From assembly GCF_000378965.1 (NCBI RefSeq), contig NZ_KB900536.1, positions 2,605,407 to 2,669,406 of the forward strand: DNA of 64,000 bases. Direction: 5' to 3'. Positions 29,187 to 37,926 of this stretch are shown here, piece after piece. The stretch is from Thioalkalivibrio thiocyanodenitrificans ARhD 1. Lineage in GTDB: Bacteria > Pseudomonadota > Gammaproteobacteria > Ectothiorhodospirales > Ectothiorhodospiraceae. The notes under the pieces were generated by a model. The model made no database searches and was not told where the DNA came from. It was given only the letters and a program-made list of their open reading frames with translations. The position numbers and the translations under genes were made by a program. Within the stretch, counting starts at the first letter, position 1. The number at the start of each line of letters is the position of its first letter.

Positions 29187-31897
29187 ACGAGCCACAGCCC
29201 GAGAGCACCCCCTGGCACAACCGGGGGACGGATGATGTCCTGCGGGAACTGGAGGTCTCCGAACAGGGGCTCGATGCCGGGCAGGTGAAGGAGCGCCTGG
29301 AACGTTTCGGCCACAACCGCCTTCCGCCGCCGGAACGGACCGGTCCGCTCAAGCGTTTCCTGCTGCAGTTCCACAACGTGCTCATCTACATTCTCATCGC
29401 CGCGGCCGCGGGCACCGCGTTCCTGCAGCACTGGGTGGACACGGGCGTGATCCTGGGCGTGGTGCTGATCAACGCCATCATCGGTTTCATCCAGGAGGGA
29501 AAGGCGGAGGAGGCCCTGGACGCCATCCGCAGCATGCTTTCCCCCAAGGCCCTGGTGCTGCGCGACGGCGAGCGGCGCACGGTGCCCGCCGAGGAACTGG
29601 TGCCGGGGGACATCGTGTTCCTGCAGGCGGGCGACAAGGTGCCTGCCGATCTGAGACTGCTGCGTGTCCACAACATGCGCATCGACGAGGCGATGCTCAC
29701 CGGCGAGTCGGTGGCCGTGGACAAGCAGACCGATCCCGTGGACGAGGACGCGGACCTGGGCGACCGGGGCGGCATGGCCTTCTCCGGCACGCTGGTGGCC
29801 TTCGGCCAGGGGCGCGGCGTGGTGGTGGCCACCGGCACCGGGACCCAGATCGGCCGCATCTCCACCATGCTGGGCGAAGTCGAGCAGCTCACCACGCCGC
29901 TGCTGCGCGACATTGCCGTGTTCGGCCGCTGGCTGTCGGTGGCCATCGTGGTGCTTGCCGCCTTCACCTTTGCCTTCGGCTACTGGTTCCGGGATTACGA
30001 CATCCTGGAGACCTTCCTCGCGGCGGTGAGCCTGGCGGTCGCCGCCATCCCCGAGGGTCTCCCTGCCATCATGACCATCACGCTGGCCATCGGCGTGCAG
30101 CGCATGGCCGCGCGCAATGCCATCATCCGCCGCCTGCCGGCGGTGGAGACCCTGGGCTCTGTCACCACCATCTGTTCCGACAAGACCGGCACGCTGACCC
30201 GCAACGAGATGACGGTCAAGTCCATCGTCACCGGCGAGGACATCTTCGAGGTGGGCGGCGTGGGCTACGAACCCCACGGCGGGTTTTCGCGCGACGGTCA
30301 GGACGTGGAACCGGAAGAACACCCGGTGCTGGCCGAAACCCTGCGCGGCATCCTGCTGTGCAATGACGCGGAGGTGCGTCAAAGGGACGGCGAGTGGGTG
30401 CTTGAAGGTGATCCCACGGAGGGCTCACTGGTAACGGCCGCGCTCAAGGGCGGGCTGAATCACAGGGAAACCAATGAGCTTTATCCGCGGGATGACGTGA
30501 TCCCCTTCGAGTCCTCCTACAAGTTCATGGCCACCCTGCATCACCACCACGAGGGGAACCACAGCCTCGTGTATCTCAAAGGCGCGCCGGAACGGGTGCT
30601 GGCGGTGTGCAACCGGGAACGCACCGTGGACGGCGACCGTGACATCGACACGGATCGCTGGCAGCAGCACATGGACGAGATCGCCGCGAAGGGACAGCGC
30701 CTGCTGGCGCTGGCCGTTAAGGGCGTGGACGCGGACAAGCGCACCCTGGAGTTCCCCGACATCGAGGACGGCGGGCTCACGATGGTGGCATTGTGCGGCA
30801 TCATCGATCCGCCCAGGGACGAGGCCATCGAGTCGGTGGCCGAATGCCAGTCGGCGGGCATCGTGGTCAAGATGATCACCGGCGATCACGGGGTGACCGC
30901 CCGGGCCATCGCCGACGAGCTGGGCATCGACACCTCGGGCGGCGTGATGGTCGGCCATGAACTGGAGAAACTCTCCGACGACGAGATGGAGCGCACCGTT
31001 CGGGAAGTGGATGTCTTTGCCCGTGCCACCCCGGAACACAAGCTGCGCCTGGTGCGTGCCATCCAGGCCAACAGGCACGTGGTGGCCATGACCGGAGACG
31101 GGGTCAACGACGCGCCGGCACTCAAGCGCGCCGACGTGGGCGTGGCCATGGGCATCAAGGGCACCGAGGCCTCCAAGGAGGCCGCGGAGATGGTGCTGGC
31201 CGATGACAACTTCGCCTCGATCGCGCATGCCGTGGAGGAAGGGCGCACCGTCTACGACAACCTGCGCAAGGCCATCCTGTTCCTGCTGCCCACCAACGGC
31301 GGCCAGGCTTTCACGATTGTCGCCGCGATCCTGCTGGGGCTCACCCTGCCGCTGACCCCGGTGCAGGTGCTGTGGGTGAACATGGTCACCGCCGTGACCC
31401 TGGCCCTGGCGCTGGCCTTCGAGCCCACCGAGCCCGGCGTCATGGAACGGCCGCCGAGACCGCCCCAGACGCCGATCCTGTCCGGCTTTCTCATCTGGCG
31501 CGTGGTGTTCGTCTCCGCCCTCCTGGTGGCCGGCACCTTCGGCCATTTCCTGTGGATGGAGCAGCAGGGGGTCGCGGTGGAGATCGCCCGCACCGTGGCC
31601 ATCAACACCCTGGTGATGGGTCAGCTTTTCTATCTCTTCAACAGCCGCTACATCCTGGAGCCGGTGTTCAACCGGGCCGGGCTGCTGGGCAGCCGCGCCG
31701 TACTCATCGCCGTCGGGGTGCTCATCGTGCTGCAGGGCCTGTTCACCTACGCGCCCCCGCTGCAGTTCCTGTTCGGCACCGCCGCTCTGGGCCTCGACGA
31801 CTGGGGCCGCATCCTCGTCTTCGGCATGGCGCTGTTCGTGCTGGTGGAACTGGAGAAGGCCTTTCTCAAGCGGCGTGACGTGCAGGCGCATCAGTAG
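29183..31897 (+). CDS. P-type cation-transporting ATPase, P2-like, second of a tandem pair
   Basis: The 904-residue paralogue of the preceding protein has similarity along its full length. The phosphorylated Asp is D333 (DKTGTLTRNEMTV), M4 reads IPEGLPAIMTITLAIGVQ, and M6 reads NMVTA (N733-A737), again lacking the acidic ligand of Ca pumps. The ATGA overlap with the upstream gene indicates one transcript and coupled translation. Whether the two pumps act as a heteromer or have different ions is unknown; P2 ATPases normally work as single chains. Confidence 0.92.
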   Translation: MNEPQPESTPWHNRGTDDVLRELEVSEQGLDAGQVKERLERFGHNRLPPPERTGPLKRFLLQFHNVLIYILIAAAAGTAFLQHWVDTGVILGVVLINAIIGFIQEGKAEEALDAIRSMLSPKALVLRDGERRTVPAEELVPGDIVFLQAGDKVPADLRLLRVHNMRIDEAMLTGESVAVDKQTDPVDEDADLGDRGGMAFSGTLVAFGQGRGVVVATGTGTQIGRISTMLGEVEQLTTPLLRDIAVFGRWLSVAIVVLAAFTFAFGYWFRDYDILETFLAAVSLAVAAIPEGLPAIMTITLAIGVQRMAARNAIIRRLPAVETLGSVTTICSDKTGTLTRNEMTVKSIVTGEDIFEVGGVGYEPHGGFSRDGQDVEPEEHPVLAETLRGILLCNDAEVRQRDGEWVLEGDPTEGSLVTAALKGGLNHRETNELYPRDDVIPFESSYKFMATLHHHHEGNHSLVYLKGAPERVLAVCNRERTVDGDRDIDTDRWQQHMDEIAAKGQRLLALAVKGVDADKRTLEFPDIEDGGLTMVALCGIIDPPRDEAIESVAECQSAGIVVKMITGDHGVTARAIADELGIDTSGGVMVGHELEKLSDDEMERTVREVDVFARATPEHKLRLVRAIQANRHVVAMTGDGVNDAPALKRADVGVAMGIKGTEASKEAAEMVLADDNFASIAHAVEEGRTVYDNLRKAILFLLPTNGGQAFTIVAAILLGLTLPLTPVQVLWVNMVTAVTLALALAFEPTEPGVMERPPRPPQTPILSGFLIWRVVFVSALLVAGTFGHFLWMEQQGVAVEIARTVAINTLVMGQLFYLFNSRYILEPVFNRAGLLGSRAVLIAVGVLIVLQGLFTYAPPLQFLFGTAALGLDDWGRILVFGMALFVLVELEKAFLKRRDVQAHQ

Positions 31898-31909
31898 GCA
31901 GTCAAAGGC

Positions 31910-32016
31910 AAAGGCCTTGACGCAAAGACGCAATGTCGCAAAGGGGCGCAAAGGTCGTTTTGGATTTACACTCAGAAATCCTTTGCGTTCCTTCGCGTCT
32001 TTGCGTCGAGGCCTTT
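31910..32016. repeat. Inverted repeat of the GACGCAAAGACGCAA family
   Basis: AAAGGCCTTGACGCAAAGAC (31910 onward, to about 31933) is nearly complementary to 31992-32016. The intervening 58 bases include GCAAAGGGGCGCAAAGG and CTTTGCGTTCC. It lies between the ATPase and pirin genes. Confidence 0.75.
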
Positions 32017-32038
32017 CAAGACCCGTGAGGGACAGACC

Positions 32039-32959
32039 ATGAGCATAGAAACCACCTTCGACGAAGAGCAGATTGAGCAGCCGGGCACATGTACCGCCAT
32101 CGACCTCATGATCGCTCCGAAGGAGCACGATCTCGGCGGCTTTTCCGTGCGCCGGGCCCTGCCGTCCGGCAAACGGCGCATGGTCGGGCCCTGGATCTTC
32201 TTTGATCACATGGGGCCGGCCGTGTTCGAGCCGGGCAAGGGGATCGATGTCAGGCCGCATCCGCACATCAATCTCGCCACGGTGACCTACCTGTTTCAGG
32301 GTGAGATGCTGCACCGGGATTCCCTGGGCAATGAATTGGCCATCACCCCCGGCGCGATCAACCTGATGGTGGCGGGCAAAGGCATCGTGCATTCAGAGCG
32401 CCAGCGGGAGGAAGTGAAGGCCGCCGACAATGTCCTGGACGGCCTGCAGTTGTGGCTGGCCCTTCCGGAAGCCGATGAGGAGATCGATCCGGCGTTCCAC
32501 CACTACGATCGCGAACAGCTCCCGTCCCTGTCCGTCGATGGCGCTGCCGTCCGCGTACTGATCGGCTCTGCCTATGGCGTGCAATCCCCCGTCAGGACGT
32601 TCGCCCGGACGCTCTACGTGGAAGCCGCCCTCAAGGCCGGGCAGAGCCTGACGCTGCCGGATGGCGTGGATGAGCGTGCGCTTTACGTGGTCAAGGGAAG
32701 GCTCAAGGCCCTGGAAAGCGTGATCGATCAATTCAGCATGGCCGTTCTGCACACGGGCCACACCGTGACGGTCCATGCGCTGGAGGACACCCGACTGGCG
32801 CTGATCGGCGGCGAGCCGCTCGGCGACCGGCACATCTGGTGGAATTTCGTCTCCAGCCGCAAGGAGCGCATCGAACAGGCCAAGGCGGACTGGAAGAACG
32901 GCGCGTTCCCCAAAGTACCGGGGGACGAGGTCGAGTTCATTCCGCTGCCGGAGAGATAG
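32039..32959 (+). CDS. Pirin-family protein
   Basis: The 306-residue bicupin has the pirin N-terminal metal-binding motif around PHPHINLATVTYLFQGE and HSER, giving the usual three His plus Glu set. DNVLDGLQLWLALP and a C-terminal pirin_C domain with HIWWNFVSSRKERIEQAKADW follow. Pirins are iron-binding proteins with quercetinase or regulatory roles; the specific role here is unknown. Length is typical (about 290-310). It precedes the chromate resistance operon but is separated from it by 110 bases and an operator. Confidence 0.92.
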   Translation: MSIETTFDEEQIEQPGTCTAIDLMIAPKEHDLGGFSVRRALPSGKRRMVGPWIFFDHMGPAVFEPGKGIDVRPHPHINLATVTYLFQGEMLHRDSLGNELAITPGAINLMVAGKGIVHSERQREEVKAADNVLDGLQLWLALPEADEEIDPAFHHYDREQLPSLSVDGAAVRVLIGSAYGVQSPVRTFARTLYVEAALKAGQSLTLPDGVDERALYVVKGRLKALESVIDQFSMAVLHTGHTVTVHALEDTRLALIGGEPLGDRHIWWNFVSSRKERIEQAKADWKNGAFPKVPGDEVEFIPLPER

Positions 32960-33044
32960 CACGGCTTCGTGATCCAGACAGCGCTTTCAGCGACCCCGGA
33001 TGCGCTGCGCGCATCCGCCCCGAGACACAGGATGTTGTCACGAT

Positions 33045-33072
33045 CATTACATCTAATGTAATGTCCGTTACA
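33045..33072 (+). promoter_or_regulatory. Operator-like overlapping dyads at the chrB start
   Basis: CATTACA-TCTAA-TGTAATG (33045-33063) is a perfect 7-base dyad. Its right arm also pairs with TTACA (TGTAA-TGTCCG-TTACA, 33057-33072), giving three half-sites that end on the chrB ATG. ChrB proteins are known to regulate chr operons in response to chromate, so an autoregulatory site is plausible. Confidence 0.65.
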
Positions 33073-34040
33073 TGACTTTCTTGCCGACCCGCTGGCAAAT
33101 GCTGATCCTGTCCTTCCCCGGGGGCCGGGATACCAGTCGCGTGCGGCTGTGGCGCGCCCTCAAGACGCTGGGGGCGGGGACCCTGCGTGACGGGGTCTAT
33201 ATCCTGCCGGAACGCCCCGACCTGCACGAGACCCTGCGCGGCCTTGCGGAGGACATCCGCACCGCCGGCGGTCAGGCTCACCACCTGGTCTTTTCCGTCC
33301 CCGCCCCGGAGGAAGACCGCTACCGGAATCTGTTCGACCGCTGCGAGGAATACCAGGCCATCACGGAAGCTGCGACGGCGCTGGCCGAGCAGGTCGATGA
33401 TCTGGCCGAGCCGGAGTTGCTCAAGCAACTGCGCCAGATCCGGCGTGACGCCGAGCATCTGCACCGGATCGACTACTTTCCGGGGCCGGAACGTGACGCC
33501 ATGCGCGCACGGCTGGAGATCCTGGAGGCCGCGGTCCAGGCAAGACTCTCCCCCGATGAGCCTTCCCAGGCACCGGAACAATCCATCCCTCGTCTCAACG
33601 TCCGCGATTACCGGGGTCGAACCTGGGCCACGCGTGCCTCCCTTTGGGTGGATCGGGTCGCCAGCGCCTGGCTGATCAACCGGTTCATCGACCCCGAGGC
33701 CCGGTTCCTGTGGCTGGCCCGCCCTGCAGACTGCCCTGCTGACGCCCTGGGCTTCGACTTCGACGGTGCAACCTTCACTCACGTGGGCGAACGGGTCACG
33801 TTTCAGGTCCTGACGGAGGCCTTCTCCCTGGACGATGATCCCGGGCTGGTGCGTCTGGGCGAGCTGGTGCGTTTCCTGGATATCGGCGGCGCCCCGGTCG
33901 CCGAGGCTGCCGGTTTCGAGGCTGTCCTCACGGGCGCCAAGCAACGCTGCGGTGATGACGATGCCCTGCTGGCCGCAGTGTCGCCGGTCCTGGAAGACCT
34001 GCACCGCAGTTTCTCCCCCGCACAGGAACTGAACACATGA
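33072..34040 (+). CDS. chrB: Chromate resistance regulator ChrB
   Basis: The 322-residue protein has two parts. The N-terminal ChrB_N-like domain (about 1-150) opens MTFLPTRWQMLILSFPGGRDTSRVRLWRALK. The C-terminal ChrB domain (about 180-320) contains RTWATRASLWVDRVASAWLINRFIDPEARFLW and FTHVGERVTFQVL. It acts as a chromate-responsive regulator for chrA. No ribosome-binding site precedes the ATG because operator half-sites run into it, so the mRNA may be leaderless. It overlaps chrA by ATGA. Confidence 0.92.
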   Translation: MTFLPTRWQMLILSFPGGRDTSRVRLWRALKTLGAGTLRDGVYILPERPDLHETLRGLAEDIRTAGGQAHHLVFSVPAPEEDRYRNLFDRCEEYQAITEAATALAEQVDDLAEPELLKQLRQIRRDAEHLHRIDYFPGPERDAMRARLEILEAAVQARLSPDEPSQAPEQSIPRLNVRDYRGRTWATRASLWVDRVASAWLINRFIDPEARFLWLARPADCPADALGFDFDGATFTHVGERVTFQVLTEAFSLDDDPGLVRLGELVRFLDIGGAPVAEAAGFEAVLTGAKQRCGDDDALLAAVSPVLEDLHRSFSPAQELNT

Positions 34041-35407
34041 GCCGCGAGGCCGGCACCCGACCCGCCGCAACCGAAAAACCAGCGCCTGTCGGCCTGCTGG
34101 AGGCCGTCCGCTGGTGGTTGAAACTGGGCTTCATCAGCTTCGGTGGCCCCGCCGGGCAGATCAGCATCATGCACCAGGAACTGGTGGAGCGGCGGCGCTG
34201 GATCTCCGAGCACCGCTTCCTGCACGCCCTCAACTACACCATGGTGCTGCCGGGACCGGAGGCCCAGCAGCTGGCCACCTACATCGGCTGGCTCATGCAC
34301 GGCACCCTGGGCGGAATCATTGCCGGCACGCTGTTCGTGCTGCCGTCGCTCTTTATCCTCATCGGACTGACGTGGATCTACCTGGCCTTCGGCGACGTTC
34401 CTGTCATTCAGGCGATCCTCTACGGCATCAAACCGGCGGTGACCGCCATCGTGGTACACGCCGCCTGGCGCATCGGCAGCCGCGCCCTGAAAAACGGTGC
34501 GCTCTGGGCCATGGCGGCGGCGGCCTTCGTCGCCATCTTTGCCCTCAACATCCCCTTCCCCTATATCGTCATCGGCGCGGGCATCATCGGCTGGATCGGC
34601 GGGCGCCTGTCGCCGGACCGTTTCAGGACGGGCGGCGGGCACGGACCGACCGCCAAGGACGGCTACGGTCCCGCGCTCATCGATGACGACACGCCGGTGC
34701 AGCCGTGGATGCGATTCCGCTGGCCCCGGGTAATGCTCTTCGCCACGATCGGCCTGCTGCTCTGGGCGGGCGTGCTGGGCGGACTCCTTGCCGTGTACGG
34801 CTGGGACGGCACGCTCACGCGCATGGGCGTGTTCTTCACCCAGGCGGCGCTGGTCACCTTCGGCGGCGCGTACGCCGTGCTGCCCTACGTCTACCAGGGC
34901 GGCGTGGAGACCTACCAGTGGCTCACGGCGCACCAGATGATCGACGGGCTGGCACTGGGTGAATCGACGCCCGGGCCGCTGATCATGATCGTCACCTTCG
35001 TGGGTTTCGTGGGCGGCTGGACTCATGCCTTCCTCGGGGCGGACCAGATGGTGATCGCCGGCGCACTCGGAGCGGTGGTGGCCACCTTCTTTACCTTCCT
35101 GCCGTCCTTCCTGTTCATCCTTGTGGGTGCGCCGGCGGTGGAGGCCACGCGCCATGAACTGCACTTCACCGCGCCGCTCACGGGTATCACCGCAGCGGTG
35201 GTGGGCGTGATCCTGAATCTCGCCGTGTTCTTCGCCTGGCACGTGCTCTGGCCGCAGGGCTTCGAAGGTGACTTCGAATGGTTTACCGCCCTGCTCGGCA
35301 TTGCCGCCTTCATCGCCCTGTTCCGGTACAGGGTCGGCATCATCCCCCTGCTTATTGCCTGCGCTGCGGTCGGAGCGAGCTACCGGTTGCTTCTGCAGGG
35401 AGCGTAG
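34037..35407 (+). CDS. chrA: Chromate efflux transporter ChrA
   Basis: The 456-residue inner-membrane transporter exports chromate, driven by the membrane potential. It has two homologous halves of about six helices each: LKLGFISFGGPAGQISIMHQELVERRRWISE in the first and FFTQAALVTFGGAYAVLPYVYQGGVETYQWLT in the second, with PGPEAQQLATYIGWLMHG and ESTPGPLIMIVTFVGF. Length is usual for the long-chain CHR family. It is translationally coupled to chrB. Confidence 0.95.
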   Translation: MSREAGTRPAATEKPAPVGLLEAVRWWLKLGFISFGGPAGQISIMHQELVERRRWISEHRFLHALNYTMVLPGPEAQQLATYIGWLMHGTLGGIIAGTLFVLPSLFILIGLTWIYLAFGDVPVIQAILYGIKPAVTAIVVHAAWRIGSRALKNGALWAMAAAAFVAIFALNIPFPYIVIGAGIIGWIGGRLSPDRFRTGGGHGPTAKDGYGPALIDDDTPVQPWMRFRWPRVMLFATIGLLLWAGVLGGLLAVYGWDGTLTRMGVFFTQAALVTFGGAYAVLPYVYQGGVETYQWLTAHQMIDGLALGESTPGPLIMIVTFVGFVGGWTHAFLGADQMVIAGALGAVVATFFTFLPSFLFILVGAPAVEATRHELHFTAPLTGITAAVVGVILNLAVFFAWHVLWPQGFEGDFEWFTALLGIAAFIALFRYRVGIIPLLIACAAVGASYRLLLQGA

Positions 35408-35454
35408 CAGTGCTCGAGCCTTCAACATCAAGCCCATCGACAATTGAGGTGAGT

Positions 35455-36420
35455 ATGACCAGACACAGTGCTTTGATGCTAAGAGCAAGCCTGATGGCCT
35501 TTCTCCTGACGACCGGCATGGCAAAGGCAGTGGCCGGGGATATCCTTCCCGAAGCCCAGCCGGTCGCACCCAACACCTGGGCGTGGATCGGTCCCTACGG
35601 GGGGCCGACACCGGAGAACCGCGGGTTTCGGATGAACCTCGGTTTCGTGGTCGGCGCAGAGGCCGTGGCGGTGATCGACTCCGGATACGGTCCGGACATG
35701 GCAGCAGAGATGCTCCACAGGATTCGCTCGCATACGGATCTGCCCGTGCGCTACGTGATCAACACCAACTCCCAGGCACACCGCTTCATGGGCAATCCGG
35801 TGTTCCGGGAGCAGGGGGCCGCCATCATTGCGGCGAAGGACGCCGTGGAACGCATGCAAAGCGACGGCACGGCATTCGCGCGGGCGATTGAACGGACACT
35901 CGAATTGCCGGCCGGCCACGTACAGGCGCCGGCGGCGCCGGACGTCCTGGTGGAGACGCACAAGACGCTGGACCTGGGCGCGGGCGTGACGCTTACGATC
36001 GAGAACGTGGGCAACACCCATACCGATGGCAGCCTCGCCGTGCATGTGGCGCCCGACAACGTGGTGTTCGCCGGCGACGTCCTCTATGGCGGGCGCCTGC
36101 TGGCCGTTCTTCCGGTGGGAAGCATGTCGGGTTGGATCGAGGCCTTCGATCGGCTGGCCTCTGAGTACGGGGATGCATTGTTCATCCCCGGACACGGCAA
36201 ACCGGGATCCATCGAGGAGTTTCAGCACCCGACCCGGGATTATCTGGCATCGCTCATGGACCACATGGATGCGGCAGTGGAAGCAGGCACCGACATGCAG
36301 TCCGCCATCAACGACTTCGACGCGAGTCGATGGGAGGGGCTGGCTGACTTTGACGCCCTGGCGCCGCGCAATGCCAACATCGCCTACCAGGAGAGCGAGC
36401 GCAGGATCTTCGGATTCTGA
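35455..36420 (+). CDS. Exported metallo-beta-lactamase-fold protein with degenerate HxHxDH motif
   Basis: The 321-residue protein has a signal peptide (about residues 1-27, ending AKAVAG). It shows the MBL fold: FRMNLGFVVGAEAVAVIDSGYG, VGNTHTDGSLAVHV, VVFAGDVLYGG and LFIPGHGKPGS. At the position of the zinc motif (normally NTHxHxDHxGGN) it reads NTNSQAHRFMGN, so the usual His-x-His-x-Asp-His ligands are replaced. It resembles the SoxH/quinoprotein-relay group in overall layout. The ATG at 35455 follows GAGGTGAG. It lies 47 bases after chrA and may be cotranscribed. Confidence 0.78.
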   Translation: MTRHSALMLRASLMAFLLTTGMAKAVAGDILPEAQPVAPNTWAWIGPYGGPTPENRGFRMNLGFVVGAEAVAVIDSGYGPDMAAEMLHRIRSHTDLPVRYVINTNSQAHRFMGNPVFREQGAAIIAAKDAVERMQSDGTAFARAIERTLELPAGHVQAPAAPDVLVETHKTLDLGAGVTLTIENVGNTHTDGSLAVHVAPDNVVFAGDVLYGGRLLAVLPVGSMSGWIEAFDRLASEYGDALFIPGHGKPGSIEEFQHPTRDYLASLMDHMDAAVEAGTDMQSAINDFDASRWEGLADFDALAPRNANIAYQESERRIFGF

Positions 36421-36476
36421 GTGACAGGCAAACCTCCGGTGTCCCAGCCGGCATTGTTCACAGGCAAGTCAAGGGC

Positions 36477-36676
36477 GTAGGGCGGACAAGCGGAGCGCAT
36501 CCGCCATGCCTGAGCCCGGCGTGCCGGTTATCAATTGCTTCTCTGAAAGGCGTTTTGCCACAGAGGGCACAGAGGTCACAGAGAAGAAACGAAACCAACC
36601 TTGCTCGACTTCTGGCTCGCCTTGGCGAGCAAGCTCGGATCCTGAATTTCTCTGTGCCCTCTGTGTCCTCTGTGGC
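36477..36676. repeat. TAGGGCGGACAAGCGGAGCG palindrome and CACAGAGG inverted repeat
   Basis: The first element (36477-36507) has GGCGGA...TCCGCC arms; a copy lies at 53257-53290. The second is an imperfect inverted pair (36557-36585 and 36648-36676) of the CACAGAGG family seen at 13284-13416. A short GCTCGCCTTGGCGAGC palindrome lies between its arms (about 36615-36630). The region separates two convergent genes. Confidence 0.75.
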
Positions 36677-36684
36677 TAACCGGT

Positions 36685-37446
36685 TCAGACAGCCAGACCA
36701 TCAACCACGGCCGACAGATCATCCGCCACTCGGGACCGACCGGCTTCGATACGCCCCTCGTCGCCGGGGCGGTATTTGCCGGTCCTGACCAGACAGGCCT
36801 GCAGACCGGCGTCGAGGGCACCCTGGACATCGGCCTCCACGTCGTCGCCCACCATGAGTACCTGATCGGGTTCCAGCCCCATGTCCGAGACGGCGCCGTG
36901 GAAGAAGTCGCTCGATGGCTTGCCGAGCACCGTCCCCTGCACGTCGGCGGCATACTCCAGGGCCTTGAGGAAAGGCCCGATATCGAGACTCAGTCCGTCT
37001 GCCTCCCTGAAATAGCGGTTATTGCCCATGGCCAGCAACGGTGCGCCGCCCATGAGCAACCGGAAGGCGCGATTCAGGTTCTTGTAGGTGAAGCTGTCGC
37101 CGGCGTCTCCCAGCACAACCGCATCCGGGACATCACCGGGAAAGTCGGCGAACTCGGGCTCGAGGTCCGGATGAATGAGCAACAGAGGCGTCAGTCCGTC
37201 ACGCTTGAGGGCCGCACGCACGGCGCCGGGCGCGGTGAAGATCTCGTCCTCGGCAATGGAAAACCCCATGCCCGCCATCATCAAGTGGATCTGCGCGCGG
37301 GTACGACGGGTGGTGTTGGTGATGTAGCGCACCGGCATCCCGGATCCCTGCAACCGCGCCACCGCATCCACCGCCCCGGACAGCGGCCGGTCACCCAGAT
37401 ACAGCACACCACTCAAATCCAGCAGGACACCACGGATCTCGTTCAT
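36685..37446 (-). CDS. HAD superfamily IIA phosphatase (LHPP/TIGR01458-like)
   Basis: The 253-residue protein has HAD motif I as DLSGVLYLGD (nucleophile Asp10, with Ser replacing the usual second-position residue), motif II in YITNTTRRTRAQI, and motif III/IV as GKPSSDFFHGAVSDMG and MVGDDVEADVQGALDAG. The IIA cap is inserted between. It resembles phospholysine/phosphohistidine pyrophosphatase-type proteins; the true substrate is unknown. It is divergent from the hybrid kinase and shows no operon partner. Confidence 0.88.
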   Translation of the reverse strand: MNEIRGVLLDLSGVLYLGDRPLSGAVDAVARLQGSGMPVRYITNTTRRTRAQIHLMMAGMGFSIAEDEIFTAPGAVRAALKRDGLTPLLLIHPDLEPEFADFPGDVPDAVVLGDAGDSFTYKNLNRAFRLLMGGAPLLAMGNNRYFREADGLSLDIGPFLKALEYAADVQGTVLGKPSSDFFHGAVSDMGLEPDQVLMVGDDVEADVQGALDAGLQACLVRTGKYRPGDEGRIEAGRSRVADDLSAVVDGLAV

Positions 37447-37926
37447 GCCGTTGGCCTTCCGAGCAACGAATCAAAATCTGTCGAGACAAGGTTATGATGA
37501 CGCGATGATCCTTCATTAAAAAGGTCTTTCCTTCACCTTGTCGCGCTATACGTCAAATTCCTGACGTCGATCGCCCTGGCTTCAAACGTCGGCAAGTGCT
37601 TCTCGCGCAGTCTGCAGCGGATGCAACAGGGCAACGTCCGCCATCCCACCGGATTCCGTCCAAAGCCCATGCGTCGTCGAGGCAAGGTCCTGGCGCTATG
37701 TCTATAATGGCATTGGCCGTTTTGAAAACGGATAGGATTTCGCAACACTAAAGCCCTCGGCCCCGTGACCGATCGAGGAAGTGACACGGGCAAAAAGAAC
37801 AAGAAGAAAAGCTTGGGAGGACACCATGGCCCATCTCGTCTACGCGAGGACGAGTCCTTCGGCCTTTGTCGGGTCGATTGCTCCTGCCCATCCAACGTGG
37901 ATGCGCCCCCTTCGGCGCAACTGACC
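37447..37926. other. 480-bp intergenic region with a candidate promoter for the hybrid kinase
   Basis: A TATAAT at 37703-37708 preceded by TATG resembles a -10 element with a weak -35 (AGGCAA near 37680). A CCGTTTTGAAAACGG hairpin lies at about 37717-37731. Frames across this interval lack protein character. The upstream extension of the kinase frame (from 37765) is rich in Lys and Cys and unlike MASE1 N-termini. Confidence 0.5.

Noticed and set aside
26358-29195. 945-residue open frame antisense to the first P-type ATPase
   Set aside because: Composition (very His/Gly/Gln-rich, no family motifs) is that of a reverse-frame shadow in GC-rich DNA; the plus strand encodes a complete ATPase.
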